Shown here: piece by piece, positions 47,303 through 55,721 of the stretch | Layout of the letters: each line of letters starts with the position of its first letter | How positions within the stretch are numbered: position 1 is the first letter of the stretch | Source of the DNA: Dankookia rubra | GTDB lineage: Bacteria; Pseudomonadota; Alphaproteobacteria; Acetobacterales; Acetobacteraceae | Reading direction: 5' to 3' | Assembly: GCF_004355005.1 (NCBI RefSeq) | Contig: NZ_SMSJ01000015.1 | Location: forward strand, 50,688 to 114,687 | DNA: 64,000 bases | Translations under genes and position numbers: made by a program | Notes under the pieces: generated by a model | Told to the model about the DNA's origin: nothing | The model's input: the letters and a program-made list of their open reading frames with translations, nothing else | Database searches by the model: none

Positions 47303-48265
47303 TCATTGTGCCCGTATATTCGCGGCGCGGATCACCTCGCGGAAAGTCGCGCGATTCTGCTCCATCAGCCGGTTCAGCCCGGCAGAATCCGCGAAGCTCG
47401 GCACCAGCCCGTTTTCCATCAGCTTGTCCCGCACGTGCGGATCCTCCACCGCCCGGCGCAACGCCGCTTCCCATTGCCCCACCACGTTCGCCGGCATGCC
47501 GCGCGGGGCACAGAGGCCGAACCAGGCATAGGTCTCGAAGCCCGGCACGTCGCGGGAGATCAGCGGCGTCTCAGGGAAGAAGGTTTGAGCCAGCGGGTCG
47601 CCGAGGCCGATCAGCTTCAGCCCGCCATTGCGGATCTGCCCGATCGTGTCGCCCAGATTGGTGACGGTGAAGCCGATCCGCCCGCTGACCAGGTCGAGCA
47701 GCGCGGGCTGCGAGCCGCGATAGGACACATGGATCATGTCCGTGCCCGTCTTCTGCTTCAGCAGTTCTCCCGCCAAGTGCTGGACCGAGCCGACGCCGGG
47801 CGAGGCGTAGCTGATCTGTCCGGGACGCCGACGTGCGTCCTTGACGATGTCGCGCACGCCTTCCCAGGGGCTGTTCGGTGCGACGACCAGCCCGAAGGTG
47901 GTGCGCGCCATCATGCCGATCCCCATCAGGTCCTTTGCCGGGTTCACCGGCAGCCTGGTATCTGGCAACTCGGTGATGATGGTCATGTTGCCGGTCGTGC
48001 AGAACAGCACAGTGTGGCCATCCGGCGGGCTGGTCGCCGCAGCCTCTGCCGCGACCATGCCGTTCGCGCCGGTGCGGTTTTCCACTATCACCCGCTGGCC
48101 GAGCATGGGCGACACCGTATCCGCCAGCAATCGCGCCGCGATGTCGCCCGACCCGGCAGGGGCGAAGCCGTAGAGCATGCGCACCGGCCGGTCGGGGAAT
48201 TCCGCCCGGGCGGTGCCGGCGGCCAGCAGCACCAATGCCGCGGCCACACGCAGGAAGCCTCGCAT
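47303..48265 (-). CDS. Bug/TctC-family tripartite tricarboxylate receptor
   Basis: A 320-residue periplasmic receptor. Signal peptide MRGFLRVAAALVLLAAGTARA, then RPVRMLYGFAPAGSGDIAAR, VENRTGANGMVAAEAAA and VSYRGSQPALLDLVSGRIG. It is co-transcribed with the carboxyltransferase downstream; its TGA overlaps a possible ATG of that gene. It resembles the Bug protein at 50068 in several blocks (MLGQRVIVENRTGANGM against LLGQRVVVENRPGANGL), which suggests duplication along with the carboxyltransferase. Confidence 0.91.
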   Translation of the reverse strand: MRGFLRVAAALVLLAAGTARAEFPDRPVRMLYGFAPAGSGDIAARLLADTVSPMLGQRVIVENRTGANGMVAAEAAATSPPDGHTVLFCTTGNMTIITELPDTRLPVNPAKDLMGIGMMARTTFGLVVAPNSPWEGVRDIVKDARRRPGQISYASPGVGSVQHLAGELLKQKTGTDMIHVSYRGSQPALLDLVSGRIGFTVTNLGDTIGQIRNGGLKLIGLGDPLAQTFFPETPLISRDVPGFETYAWFGLCAPRGMPANVVGQWEAALRRAVEDPHVRDKLMENGLVPSFADSAGLNRLMEQNRATFREVIRAANIRAQ

Positions 48266-48429
48266 GCGCTTTCCTCCCTTGTCCGCCTTCGGACGGGCTT
48301 CTCGTTCCGCCGCATCCTGCCGCCCCGTGGCGATGGCGCCAAGAGATACTTGCTATCCGACCAGCAAAATGCCTAGGCTCGGGGCAAGGCGGCCGCGGCA
48401 AGCGGACCGTGCGGGAGGAGTGCAGCGCC

Positions 48430-48453
48430 ATGCTGGCCCGACGAATTGCCTGA
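48430..48453 (+). CDS. Leader minicistron MLARRIA
   Basis: The best ribosome-binding site of the region (GGGAGGAG, 48413-48420) stands 9 nt before ATG 48430, which opens a seven-residue frame, MLARRIA, ended by TGA at 48451-48453. The likely TTG start of the ligase gene (48446) lies inside this minicistron. Translation of the leader could therefore deliver ribosomes to the ligase start. No such leader precedes the second ligase. Confidence 0.4.
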   Translation: MLARRIA

Positions 48454-50071
48454 AATCCGGCTCGACCGCCGCATGCCGCCGCTCGACCGTTGCGTGCTCC
48501 GCCCGCTGCTGGACCGTCATGTGCGGGAGCGACCGGACAAGGACTGCGTGACATTCGAGAACGGCCCCAGATGGACCTACCGGGCGCTGCGCGACCGCGT
48601 CGCCGCCGTGGCGGCAGGACTGCAGCGCCAGGGCGTGCGTCAGGGCGACCATGTCCTGGTCTGGTTGCCGAACGGGCCGGAGGCACTGCTGGTCTGGTTC
48701 GCCGCCAACTGGCTCGGCGCGGTGCAGGTGCCGCTGAACATCAGCTATCGCGGCCGCATCCTGGAACATGTGCTGAGCATCGCCGACGCCGCCCTGATGG
48801 TGGCCGATGCTGGCCTGCTGGACCGGCTGCGGGACGTGGCACTGCCGGACACGCTGCGCCGCATCGCCGTGGTCGGCGGGGCACCGCGACTGGTTGCCGG
48901 CCTCGAGGTGATCGACGCCGCCGCGATCCTGCAGGCAGAGGGCGAGCCAGAACCACCCGAGCGCCCGATCCTGCCCTGGGACACCCAGAGCATGATCTAC
49001 ACCTCCGGCACCACCGGCCCGTCGAAGGGGGTGCTCTGTTCCTACATGCACTACACCAGCAGCGGCATGGCCTTCCCCTTCGTGCGGGAAGGCGACTGCG
49101 GCTTGGTGACGCTGCCGCTGTTCCACATGGGCGGCACGGGGTCGGTCTACCGCTACCTGCTGCGCGGCGCTTCCATCGTCATCGCGGAATCATTCCGTAC
49201 TCAAACATTCTGGGAGGTGGTCCGGCGCCACCGCATCACCTGCGCCTCGCTGCTCGGCGCCATGACCTCCTTCCTGGTGAAGGCGCCGCCAACGCCGCAG
49301 GACCGCGACCATACGCTGCGCGCCCTGACCATCGTGCCGCTGACCGAGGAAGCGGCGGTCTTCCGCGAGCGCTTCGGCGTCGAGGTCTGGACCACCTTCA
49401 ACATGACGGAGATCGCCTGCGCCATATTCAGCGAGGTCAACCCGACCCGCATCGGCGGTTGCGGCCGGCCGCGCCCCGGCATCACCGCCCGCATCGTCGA
49501 CGAGAACGACTGCGAGGTGCCGGTCGGCACGGTGGGCGAATTGGCGCTGCGCAGCGACATACCCTGGTCCATGAATCACGGCTATCACCGCAACCCGGAG
49601 GCGACCGCCCGCGCCTGGCGCAATGGCTGGTTCCATACCGGCGACGCCTTCCGCCGCGACGAGGCCGGTGAGTTCTTCTTCGTCGACCGCATGAAGGACG
49701 CGATCCGCCGACGCGGCGAGAACATCTCCTCCTTCGAGGTCGAGGCGGAGATCTGCGCTTACCCTTTGGTGCGGGAAGCCGCGGTGGTGGCGGTGCCGAG
49801 CGAGTTCGCCGAGGACGAGGTACTGGCGGTAGTGGCGCCGATCCCGGGCGCGCAGATCGACCCCGTCGCGCTGATCGAATTCCTCGCGCCGCGCCTGCCG
49901 CATTTCATGGTGCCTCGCTACCTCCGCATCCTGCCGGAACTGCCGAAGACTCTGACCGCGAAGGTGGAAAAGCATCTGCTGCGGGCCGAGGGGCTTGGCC
50001 CCGACACATGGGACCGCGACAAGGCCGGCATCCGGTTGCGGCGGGAGCGCCTAGGCGGGGAGACCGGATGA
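48446..50071 (+). CDS. Acyl-CoA ligase (AMP-forming), copy 1
   Basis: An adenylate-forming enzyme that joins an organic acid to CoA, 541 residues from TTG 48446. Its start MPEIRL matches MPDARL of the paralogue at 51929; ATG 48473 is the alternative. P-loop YTSGTTGPSKGVL, FNMTEIA (A5), GWFHTGDAFRRDEAGE (A7) and FVDRMKDAIRRRGENIS (A8) with Lys in LTAKVEKHLL (A10) are present. It most resembles carnitine/crotonobetaine-CoA ligases (CaiC). It heads the plus-strand operon and is followed by a Bug gene with a 4-nt overlap. The substrate acid is unknown. Confidence 0.92.
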   Translation: MPEIRLDRRMPPLDRCVLRPLLDRHVRERPDKDCVTFENGPRWTYRALRDRVAAVAAGLQRQGVRQGDHVLVWLPNGPEALLVWFAANWLGAVQVPLNISYRGRILEHVLSIADAALMVADAGLLDRLRDVALPDTLRRIAVVGGAPRLVAGLEVIDAAAILQAEGEPEPPERPILPWDTQSMIYTSGTTGPSKGVLCSYMHYTSSGMAFPFVREGDCGLVTLPLFHMGGTGSVYRYLLRGASIVIAESFRTQTFWEVVRRHRITCASLLGAMTSFLVKAPPTPQDRDHTLRALTIVPLTEEAAVFRERFGVEVWTTFNMTEIACAIFSEVNPTRIGGCGRPRPGITARIVDENDCEVPVGTVGELALRSDIPWSMNHGYHRNPEATARAWRNGWFHTGDAFRRDEAGEFFFVDRMKDAIRRRGENISSFEVEAEICAYPLVREAAVVAVPSEFAEDEVLAVVAPIPGAQIDPVALIEFLAPRLPHFMVPRYLRILPELPKTLTAKVEKHLLRAEGLGPDTWDRDKAGIRLRRERLGGETG

Positions 50072-51024
50072 TGCGCGCGCTGCTGCTGTTCCTGATGCTG
50101 CTGAGCGGCGCCGCGCAGGCGCAGGACTTTCCCGCGCGGCCGCCGCGCCTGGTCGCCGGCTTCGCCGCCGGTGGCACGCTCGACATCGTCGCGCGGTTGA
50201 TGGCGGAGGCCATGTCACCGCTGTTGGGCCAGCGCGTGGTGGTGGAGAACCGGCCGGGCGCCAACGGCTTGATCGCCGCCGAAGGGGTGGCGCGCGGCCC
50301 GGCCGACGGCTACGCCCTGCTGGTCTGTCCGATGGGTACCATGACCATCAGCCCGCAGTTGCCCGGCGCCGCGCTGCCGATCGATCCGCCCAAGGATCTG
50401 GTTCCGGTCGCGACCATGATTGCCGCGCAGCACGCGATGGTGGTGGCGGGCAACGCGCCCTGGCACAGCGTGGCAGAGCTCGTCGCCGCCGCGCGCGCCG
50501 GGCCGGGCACGGTCAGCTACGCCACCGCCGGCGCCGGATCCGGTCAGCAACTGTCCGGGGCCTGGCTGGCGCGGCTGACCGGGACGGAGATGACGCCGGT
50601 GCCCTATCGCGGCATGGCGCCGGCGATGCCCGACATCATCGCCGGCCGCACCGGCTTCGCCATCACCAATATCGGCGATGTCGCCGGTCAGGTCGCCAGC
50701 GGCGAGTTGCGCCTGCTGGCGGTGGCGAGTGCCGGCGGCTCGCCGCTCTATCCCCGGGCGCCGTTGCTGGGCGAGATCGTGCCGGGCTTCGAGGTCAGCG
50801 GCTGGATCGGCCTTTGCGGCCCACGCGGCCTGCCCGAGCCGGTGGTCGCCCGTTGGGCCGCGGCGGTGGCCCAGGCGCTGGAAGACCCGACCATCCTCGC
50901 CCGCCTGCGCGACGGCGGCATGACGCCGCGCTACGAGGATGCCGCCGGCCTCGCCCGCACCATGGCGGCCGACCGCGCCAAATGGGGCAAGGTGATCCGG
51001 GAGGCGAATATCCGTGCCGAGTGA
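50068..51024 (+). CDS. Bug/TctC-family tripartite tricarboxylate receptor
   Basis: A 318-residue periplasmic receptor starting in the ligase stop (ATGA overlap). Signal peptide MMRALLLFLMLLSGAAQAQ, then PPRLVAGFAAGGTLDIVAR, VENRPGANGLIAAEGVA and VPYRGMAPAMPDIIAGRTG. Placing a receptor inside a CoA-ligase operon suggests it captures the acid that the ligases activate. No tctAB membrane genes are present. It overlaps the nitroreductase gene by 11 nt. Confidence 0.92.
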   Translation: MMRALLLFLMLLSGAAQAQDFPARPPRLVAGFAAGGTLDIVARLMAEAMSPLLGQRVVVENRPGANGLIAAEGVARGPADGYALLVCPMGTMTISPQLPGAALPIDPPKDLVPVATMIAAQHAMVVAGNAPWHSVAELVAAARAGPGTVSYATAGAGSGQQLSGAWLARLTGTEMTPVPYRGMAPAMPDIIAGRTGFAITNIGDVAGQVASGELRLLAVASAGGSPLYPRAPLLGEIVPGFEVSGWIGLCGPRGLPEPVVARWAAAVAQALEDPTILARLRDGGMTPRYEDAAGLARTMAADRAKWGKVIREANIRAE

Positions 51025-51694
51025 GGCCGAGACGTTGGAGGCGCTGCTGCGCCGGCGCTTCAGCTGCCGCGGCTTCCGGCCGGAGCCGGTGCCGCGCCGC
51101 GTGATCACCCGCATCCTGGAGATGGCGCAGCGCACCGCGTCCTGGACCAACAGCCAACCCTGGCAGATCGAGATCCTCGGCGGCGCGGCGCTGGAACGAT
51201 TCCGCGCGGCGCTGCATGCCCACGCCGCCTGCGGCGCCGAGCCGACGCCGGACATCCCATTCCCGCGCGAGTACCGCGGCGTCTACCGCGACCGCCGGCG
51301 GGAAACCGGCTTTGGCCTCTATGCCAGGCTCGGCATCGCCCGCGACGACATGGCGGGCCGCACCCGCCAGGCGCTGGAGAATTTCCGCCTGTTCGGCGCG
51401 CCGCATCTGGCGCTGGTCACCACGGAGGAGGCGCTGGGCACCTACGGCGCCGTCGACTGCGGCGGCTGGGTGGCCAATTTCATGCTGGCGGCAGAATCGC
51501 TCGGCGTCGCCAGCATTGCCCAGGCGGCGATCGCCGCGCATGCCGGCTTCGTCCGCGCGCAGCTCGGCCTGCCAGCGGATCGCCAGCTGGTCTGCGGCAT
51601 CGCCTTCGGCTTCGCCGATCCCGACCACCCCGCCAACGCTTTCCGCACCGGCCGCGCCGGGCTGGACCAGGCCGTTACCTGGCACGACGACTAG
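51014..51694 (+). CDS. Nitroreductase-fold FMN oxidoreductase
   Basis: A 226-residue protein of the nitroreductase superfamily starting at GTG 51014, inside the end of the Bug gene. FMN-binding Arg cluster RRRFSCRGFRPEPVP is at the N-terminus, and WTNSQPWQIEIL is the family SQPW motif. The C-terminal RQLVCGIAFGFADPDHPAN is also typical. These enzymes reduce nitro, quinone or enone groups with NAD(P)H; some act on aromatic acids. In this operon it may reduce an unsaturated or aromatic intermediate. Assignment to a precise substrate is not possible. Confidence 0.87.
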   Translation: MPSEAETLEALLRRRFSCRGFRPEPVPRRVITRILEMAQRTASWTNSQPWQIEILGGAALERFRAALHAHAACGAEPTPDIPFPREYRGVYRDRRRETGFGLYARLGIARDDMAGRTRQALENFRLFGAPHLALVTTEEALGTYGAVDCGGWVANFMLAAESLGVASIAQAAIAAHAGFVRAQLGLPADRQLVCGIAFGFADPDHPANAFRTGRAGLDQAVTWHDD

Positions 51695-51707
51695 AGAGGA
51701 GCCGACC

Positions 51708-51929
51708 TTGGCAGCGATCCGCGTGAATTCCGAGATGGCCGGCAGCATCTGGAAGCTGCTGGTCGCGGTGGGCGACGAGGTGGCGGAAGGCGCCGACCTC
51801 CTGCTCCTGGAATCGATGAAGATGGAAATCCCCGTGGCTGCGCCGAGATCCGGCAAGGTCGCCGAGATCCGCGTGGAGGAAGGCGAGACGGTGGCGGAGG
51901 GCCAGTGCCTGCTGGTCCTGGCCGGCTGA
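51708..51929 (+). CDS. Stand-alone biotinyl carrier protein, 73 residues
   Basis: A single biotinyl-domain protein starting at TTG 51708 after an AGGAG site. It has the biotinylation motif LLLESMKMEIPVAAPRSG (Lys in MKM) and two half-barrel repeats (VNSEMAGSIWKLLVAVGDEV and GKVAEIRVEEGETV). It resembles the B. subtilis single-domain biotin protein YngHB, whose genes lie with an acyl-CoA synthetase and a carboxyltransferase. The TGA overlaps the ATG of ligase 2 (TGATG). It would move CO2 or carboxyl groups to or from the carboxyltransferases. Confidence 0.92.
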   Translation: MAAIRVNSEMAGSIWKLLVAVGDEVAEGADLLLLESMKMEIPVAAPRSGKVAEIRVEEGETVAEGQCLLVLAG

Positions 51930-53554
51930 TGCCGGACGCCAGGCTGCCCGCGCCGGAGGATTGCGTGGTCCGCGCGCTGGTCGACCGCCGCGCCGCGGCG
52001 ACGCCGGACCGGCCCTACGCGCTGTTCGACGTCGACGGCACGACCTGGACCTATGCCGAGCTCGCCCGCTGGACGCGGCGCTTCGCCGCCGGCTTCCAAC
52101 GATTGGGGGTGAAGCAGGGCGACTTCGTGCCGTGCTGGCTGCCGAACGGGCCGCATGCCCTGGCCGCCTGGTTCGGACTGAACTACCTCGGCGCCGTTTA
52201 TATGCCGGTGAACACCGCCTATCGCGGGGCGCTGCTGCAGCATGTTGTGGCGCTGTCGGGCGCCAGGCTGATGGTCGCCGATTCAAGGCTCCTGCCGAGG
52301 CTGGCGGAGATCGACACGGCGAAGCTGCGGCAGGTGGTGGCGGTCGGCGAATCGCCGCCGCCTATCGCCGGGCTGGAGCTGCTGGCGGAGGCAGCGCTAA
52401 CCGGGGCGGGCGAGGAGTCCACGCCGCCGCCGCTGCCGATCAATCCCTGGGACACACAGGCGGCCATCCTCACCTCGGGCACCACTGGCCCGTCCAAGGC
52501 CGTGCTGTGTTCCTACGCGCAATGGTGGGCGGCCGCGAAAGGGCATACCTATCTCGATGCCGACGACCGGCAGATGGTAACCTTGCCGCTGTTCCATGTC
52601 GGCGGCACCTCGCCCTGCTTCAACGCGCTGGTGCGCGGCGGCTCCGTCGCCATCGTCGGCGCCTTCGACACCGCCAGCTTCTGGGACAGCGTGCGACGCA
52701 CCGGCACCACGGCGATGACGGTGCTCGGCACCATGGCGTCCTTCCTCGCCAGCCAACCGGCCTCGCCGCGCGACCGCGATCACCCCCTGCGGAAATGCGT
52801 CATCATCCCGCTGAACCAGGCAGCGCTGGACTTCGGCCGCCGCTTCGGCGTCGACTGGTACAGCACCTACAACATGACTGAGCTGTCCTGCCCGATCTTC
52901 ACCGAGCGCAACCCCAGGACGCCCGGCACCTGCGGCCGGCCGCGCCCGGGCTACCAAGCACGCGTGGTGGACGCGAACGACTGCGAGCTGCTAGCCGGCG
53001 AGGTGGGGGAGCTGGTGCTGCGGAGCGACATGCCCTGGGCGCTGAACCACGGCTACCACGGCAACCCGGACGCCACCGCGCGGGCCTGGCGCAACGGGTG
53101 GTTCCATACCGGCGACGCCTTCCGCCGCGATGCGGCGGGCGAGTTCTTCTTCGTCGACCGCATCAAGGACGCCATTCGCCGCCGCGGCGAGAATGTCTCC
53201 TCCTTCGAGGTGGAGCGCGAGATCGCGGCCCACCCCGATATCCGCGAGGCAGCGGTGGTGCCGGTCCCGGGCGAGCATGGCGAGGACGAGATACTGGCCG
53301 TCGTCTCCTGCGTGCCAGGGCGCCGCGTCGCCCCCACCGAGCTGATCGAGTTCCTCCGCCCGCGGCTGGCGCATTTCATGGTCCCGCGCTTCATCCGCTT
53401 CGTCGATGGCCTGCCGATGACGCCGACCCAGAAAGTGCAGAAGCACCTGCTGCGTGAGCAGGGCCTGACGCCGGATACCTGGGACCGGGAGGCCGCCGGC
53501 ATCCGCATCCGCCGCGACAGGCTGGATGCCGCCCCGCTTGGCGCGCCGCAATGA
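51929..53554 (+). CDS. Acyl-CoA ligase (AMP-forming), copy 2
   Basis: A second 541-residue adenylate-forming CoA ligase, closely similar to the one at 48446. Motifs: LTSGTTGPSKAVL, YNMTELS, NGWFHTGDAFRRDAAGEFFF and FVDRIKDAIRRRGENVS, with the C-terminal catalytic Lys in TPTQKVQKHLL. The difference from copy 1 in the acid-binding region (GGSVAIVGAFDTASFW against GASIVIAESFRTQTFW) implies a related but distinct acid. It starts in the stop of the biotinyl protein gene and overlaps the TetR gene by 4 nt. Confidence 0.93.
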   Translation: MPDARLPAPEDCVVRALVDRRAAATPDRPYALFDVDGTTWTYAELARWTRRFAAGFQRLGVKQGDFVPCWLPNGPHALAAWFGLNYLGAVYMPVNTAYRGALLQHVVALSGARLMVADSRLLPRLAEIDTAKLRQVVAVGESPPPIAGLELLAEAALTGAGEESTPPPLPINPWDTQAAILTSGTTGPSKAVLCSYAQWWAAAKGHTYLDADDRQMVTLPLFHVGGTSPCFNALVRGGSVAIVGAFDTASFWDSVRRTGTTAMTVLGTMASFLASQPASPRDRDHPLRKCVIIPLNQAALDFGRRFGVDWYSTYNMTELSCPIFTERNPRTPGTCGRPRPGYQARVVDANDCELLAGEVGELVLRSDMPWALNHGYHGNPDATARAWRNGWFHTGDAFRRDAAGEFFFVDRIKDAIRRRGENVSSFEVEREIAAHPDIREAAVVPVPGEHGEDEILAVVSCVPGRRVAPTELIEFLRPRLAHFMVPRFIRFVDGLPMTPTQKVQKHLLREQGLTPDTWDREAAGIRIRRDRLDAAPLGAPQ

Positions 53555-54177
53555 ACGCGCCGCTGCGCCGCACCCAGCTCGCCCGCCGCACCGCCTCCGA
53601 TGGACGGCTGCTCGCGGCGGCGCTGCGCCTGGTTGCCCGCGGCGGCTCGGCCGGGACCAGCCTTGCCTCGATCGGGCTGGAAGCCGGCTTCAGCCGCGGC
53701 CTTCCGGCGGAGCGCTTCGGCAGCAAGGCCGCTCTGCTGCTGGCGCTGATCGACGCCATGGAGGCCTGGGCGGAGGACAATGTCTTCGCCGGGATGCCGG
53801 CGGAAAGCGGCCTGGACGGGCTTCTCGCGCGGGTCGAGGCGCATTTCCGCGGCTGCATGGATGGGCCCGAGGCGGTCGGCGCGCTTTACATCCTGTCGAT
53901 GGAATCGCTGACCGTGGTACCCGAATTGCGCCCGCGCCTTGCCGCCTATTTCCAGGGCTATCGCCGCGCATTCGAGCACCATATCCGCAGCGGCCAGGCG
54001 AAGGGCGAGATCCGCGCGGAACTTGACCCGGCAGTCGAGGCCACCGTCGTGCTCGGCATGATCCGCGGCCTGGTGACGCAATGGCTGCTCGACCGCGAGT
54101 CAATCGACCTGCAGCGGGCGACCCGCGCGGCCCTGGAGGCCTGCCGCAGGTCGCTGCGGGCGGAGCCGCCGCGATGA
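53551..54177 (+). CDS. TetR-family transcriptional regulator
   Basis: A 208-residue regulator with an N-terminal helix-turn-helix (residues 17-62, SLASIGLEAGFSRGLPAERFGSKAALL as two halves: SLASIGLEAGFSRG and AERFGSKAALL) and a C-terminal ligand domain. It is embedded in the operon with 4-nt overlaps on both sides, so it is likely to control its own operon in response to a pathway acyl-CoA or acid. No clear palindromic operator was found in the 180-nt divergent region at 48266-48445. Confidence 0.88.
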   Translation: MNAPLRRTQLARRTASDGRLLAAALRLVARGGSAGTSLASIGLEAGFSRGLPAERFGSKAALLLALIDAMEAWAEDNVFAGMPAESGLDGLLARVEAHFRGCMDGPEAVGALYILSMESLTVVPELRPRLAAYFQGYRRAFEHHIRSGQAKGEIRAELDPAVEATVVLGMIRGLVTQWLLDRESIDLQRATRAALEACRRSLRAEPPR

Positions 54178-55712
54178 CCGCGGTGGAAGCAGCGCGCGCC
54201 TCGCTGCAGGACGCCGCGCGCGAGGCCGCCCTCGCCCGCCAGCGCGACCGGGGCAAGCTGACCGCGCGCGAACGCGTCGCCGCGTTGCTGGACGCCGGCA
54301 GCTTCCTTGAGGTCGGCGGCTTCGCCACCGCCGAGCCGGACGGCGAGGCGGGGCGCCGCCAGTCGCCGGCCGATGGCGTCGTCACCGGCACCGGCCGGAT
54401 CGAAGGCCGCGCGGCGGTGGTGGTGGCGCAGGATTTCAGCGTGGCGGGCGGCAGCATCGGCCGGCTGGGCACGGCGAAGACGGTTCATGCGGTCGAGACG
54501 GCCGTCGCCCGCGGCCTGCCGCTGGTCATGCTGCTGGATGGCGGCGGCCACCGCATCCAGGACGGCCAGGATGCGCGCAGCTTCGCCCATGCCAGCCCGC
54601 TGATCCGGACGCTGGCGCGCGCCTCCGGCTGGGTCCCGCTGGTCTCGCTGATGCTCGGCCCCGGCTTCGCCGGCCCAACCAACTTTGCCGGCCTGTCCGA
54701 CCTGGTGGTCATGGTACGCGGCATCTCCGCCATGGGCATGGCGGGACCCGCGCTGGTCAAGGCCGCGACCGGGGAGGACATCGACCAGGACGCGCTGGGC
54801 GGCGCCGACGCCCAGGCGCATGCGCATGGCCTGGCCGATCTCGCGGTCGAGGACGAGGCCGCGGCCTTCGAGACAGCACGGCGCTTCCTGTCCTACCTGC
54901 CGGCCAGTGCGCGGGCGCCGCAGGCTGTTCGGCCCTGCGTGGACCCCGCCGACCGGCGCGACGAGGCCTTGCTGCACCTCGTGCCCGAAGACCGCCGCCG
55001 CGGCTTCGATGTCCGCCTGGCCATTGCCGGCATCGCCGATCGCAACAGCGTCTTCGAACTGAAGCCGCGCTACGCCGCCAATATGGTGACCGCGCTGGCG
55101 CGACTGGACGGGCGCCCGGTCGGCATCCTCGCCAACCAGTCGCTGCGGCTGGGCGGCATCATCGATGCCGCGGCGGCGGAGAAGGGCGCGCGCTTCATCG
55201 CCTTTTGCGATGCCTACAGCATCCCGCTCGTGTCCCTCATCGATGTGCCCGGCTTCCTGATCGGCTCCGGCGCCGAACGCAGCGGGCTCGGCCGGCGCAG
55301 CGCCAAGCTGCCTTTCGAATGGGCGCATGCAACGGTGCCGCGTATCTCAGTGGTGCTGCGCAAGGGTTACGGGCTTGGCTATATTGCCATGGCCGGCGGC
55401 CGCAGCATGCAAGCGGATGCGGCTTTCGCCTGGCCGAATGCCGAGATCTGCGCCATGTCGATCGAGGGATCGGTCGATGTCGCCTATCGCCGCGACTATG
55501 CGGCGGCGCCCGACCCGGCAGCGCGGCGGCAGGAACTGATCGACGGTATCCGCGCCCGCACCGGTGCGCTGCGTGCGGCGGAAGGCTTCGGCCTAGATGA
55601 CGTGATCGACCCGCGCGACACCCGCGCCCGAATTATCGAGGTGCTTCGGCAGGCCGAGGGCCGCGAGCATGGCGGGATGCCGCCGAAGAAGCGCGCCATC
55701 CCGCCGATCTGA
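54174..55712 (+). CDS. Biotin-dependent carboxyltransferase, copy 2
   Basis: A 512-residue carboxyltransferase, a paralogue of the 45765 protein. Segments: GKLTARERVAALLDAGSFLE, ADGVVTGTGRIEGRAAVVV, LGTAKTVHAVETAVARGLP, DVPGFLIGSGAERSGL and AFAWPNAEICAMSIEGS. The start at ATG 54174 overlaps the TetR stop by 4 nt. It ends the plus-strand operon. With the biotinyl protein it forms the carboxyl-transfer pair, but a biotin carboxylase is missing, so a distant one must help, or the reaction is a decarboxylation or transcarboxylation. Confidence 0.92.
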   Translation: MTAVEAARASLQDAAREAALARQRDRGKLTARERVAALLDAGSFLEVGGFATAEPDGEAGRRQSPADGVVTGTGRIEGRAAVVVAQDFSVAGGSIGRLGTAKTVHAVETAVARGLPLVMLLDGGGHRIQDGQDARSFAHASPLIRTLARASGWVPLVSLMLGPGFAGPTNFAGLSDLVVMVRGISAMGMAGPALVKAATGEDIDQDALGGADAQAHAHGLADLAVEDEAAAFETARRFLSYLPASARAPQAVRPCVDPADRRDEALLHLVPEDRRRGFDVRLAIAGIADRNSVFELKPRYAANMVTALARLDGRPVGILANQSLRLGGIIDAAAAEKGARFIAFCDAYSIPLVSLIDVPGFLIGSGAERSGLGRRSAKLPFEWAHATVPRISVVLRKGYGLGYIAMAGGRSMQADAAFAWPNAEICAMSIEGSVDVAYRRDYAAAPDPAARRQELIDGIRARTGALRAAEGFGLDDVIDPRDTRARIIEVLRQAEGREHGGMPPKKRAIPPI

Positions 55713-55721
55713 GGGATGCTG

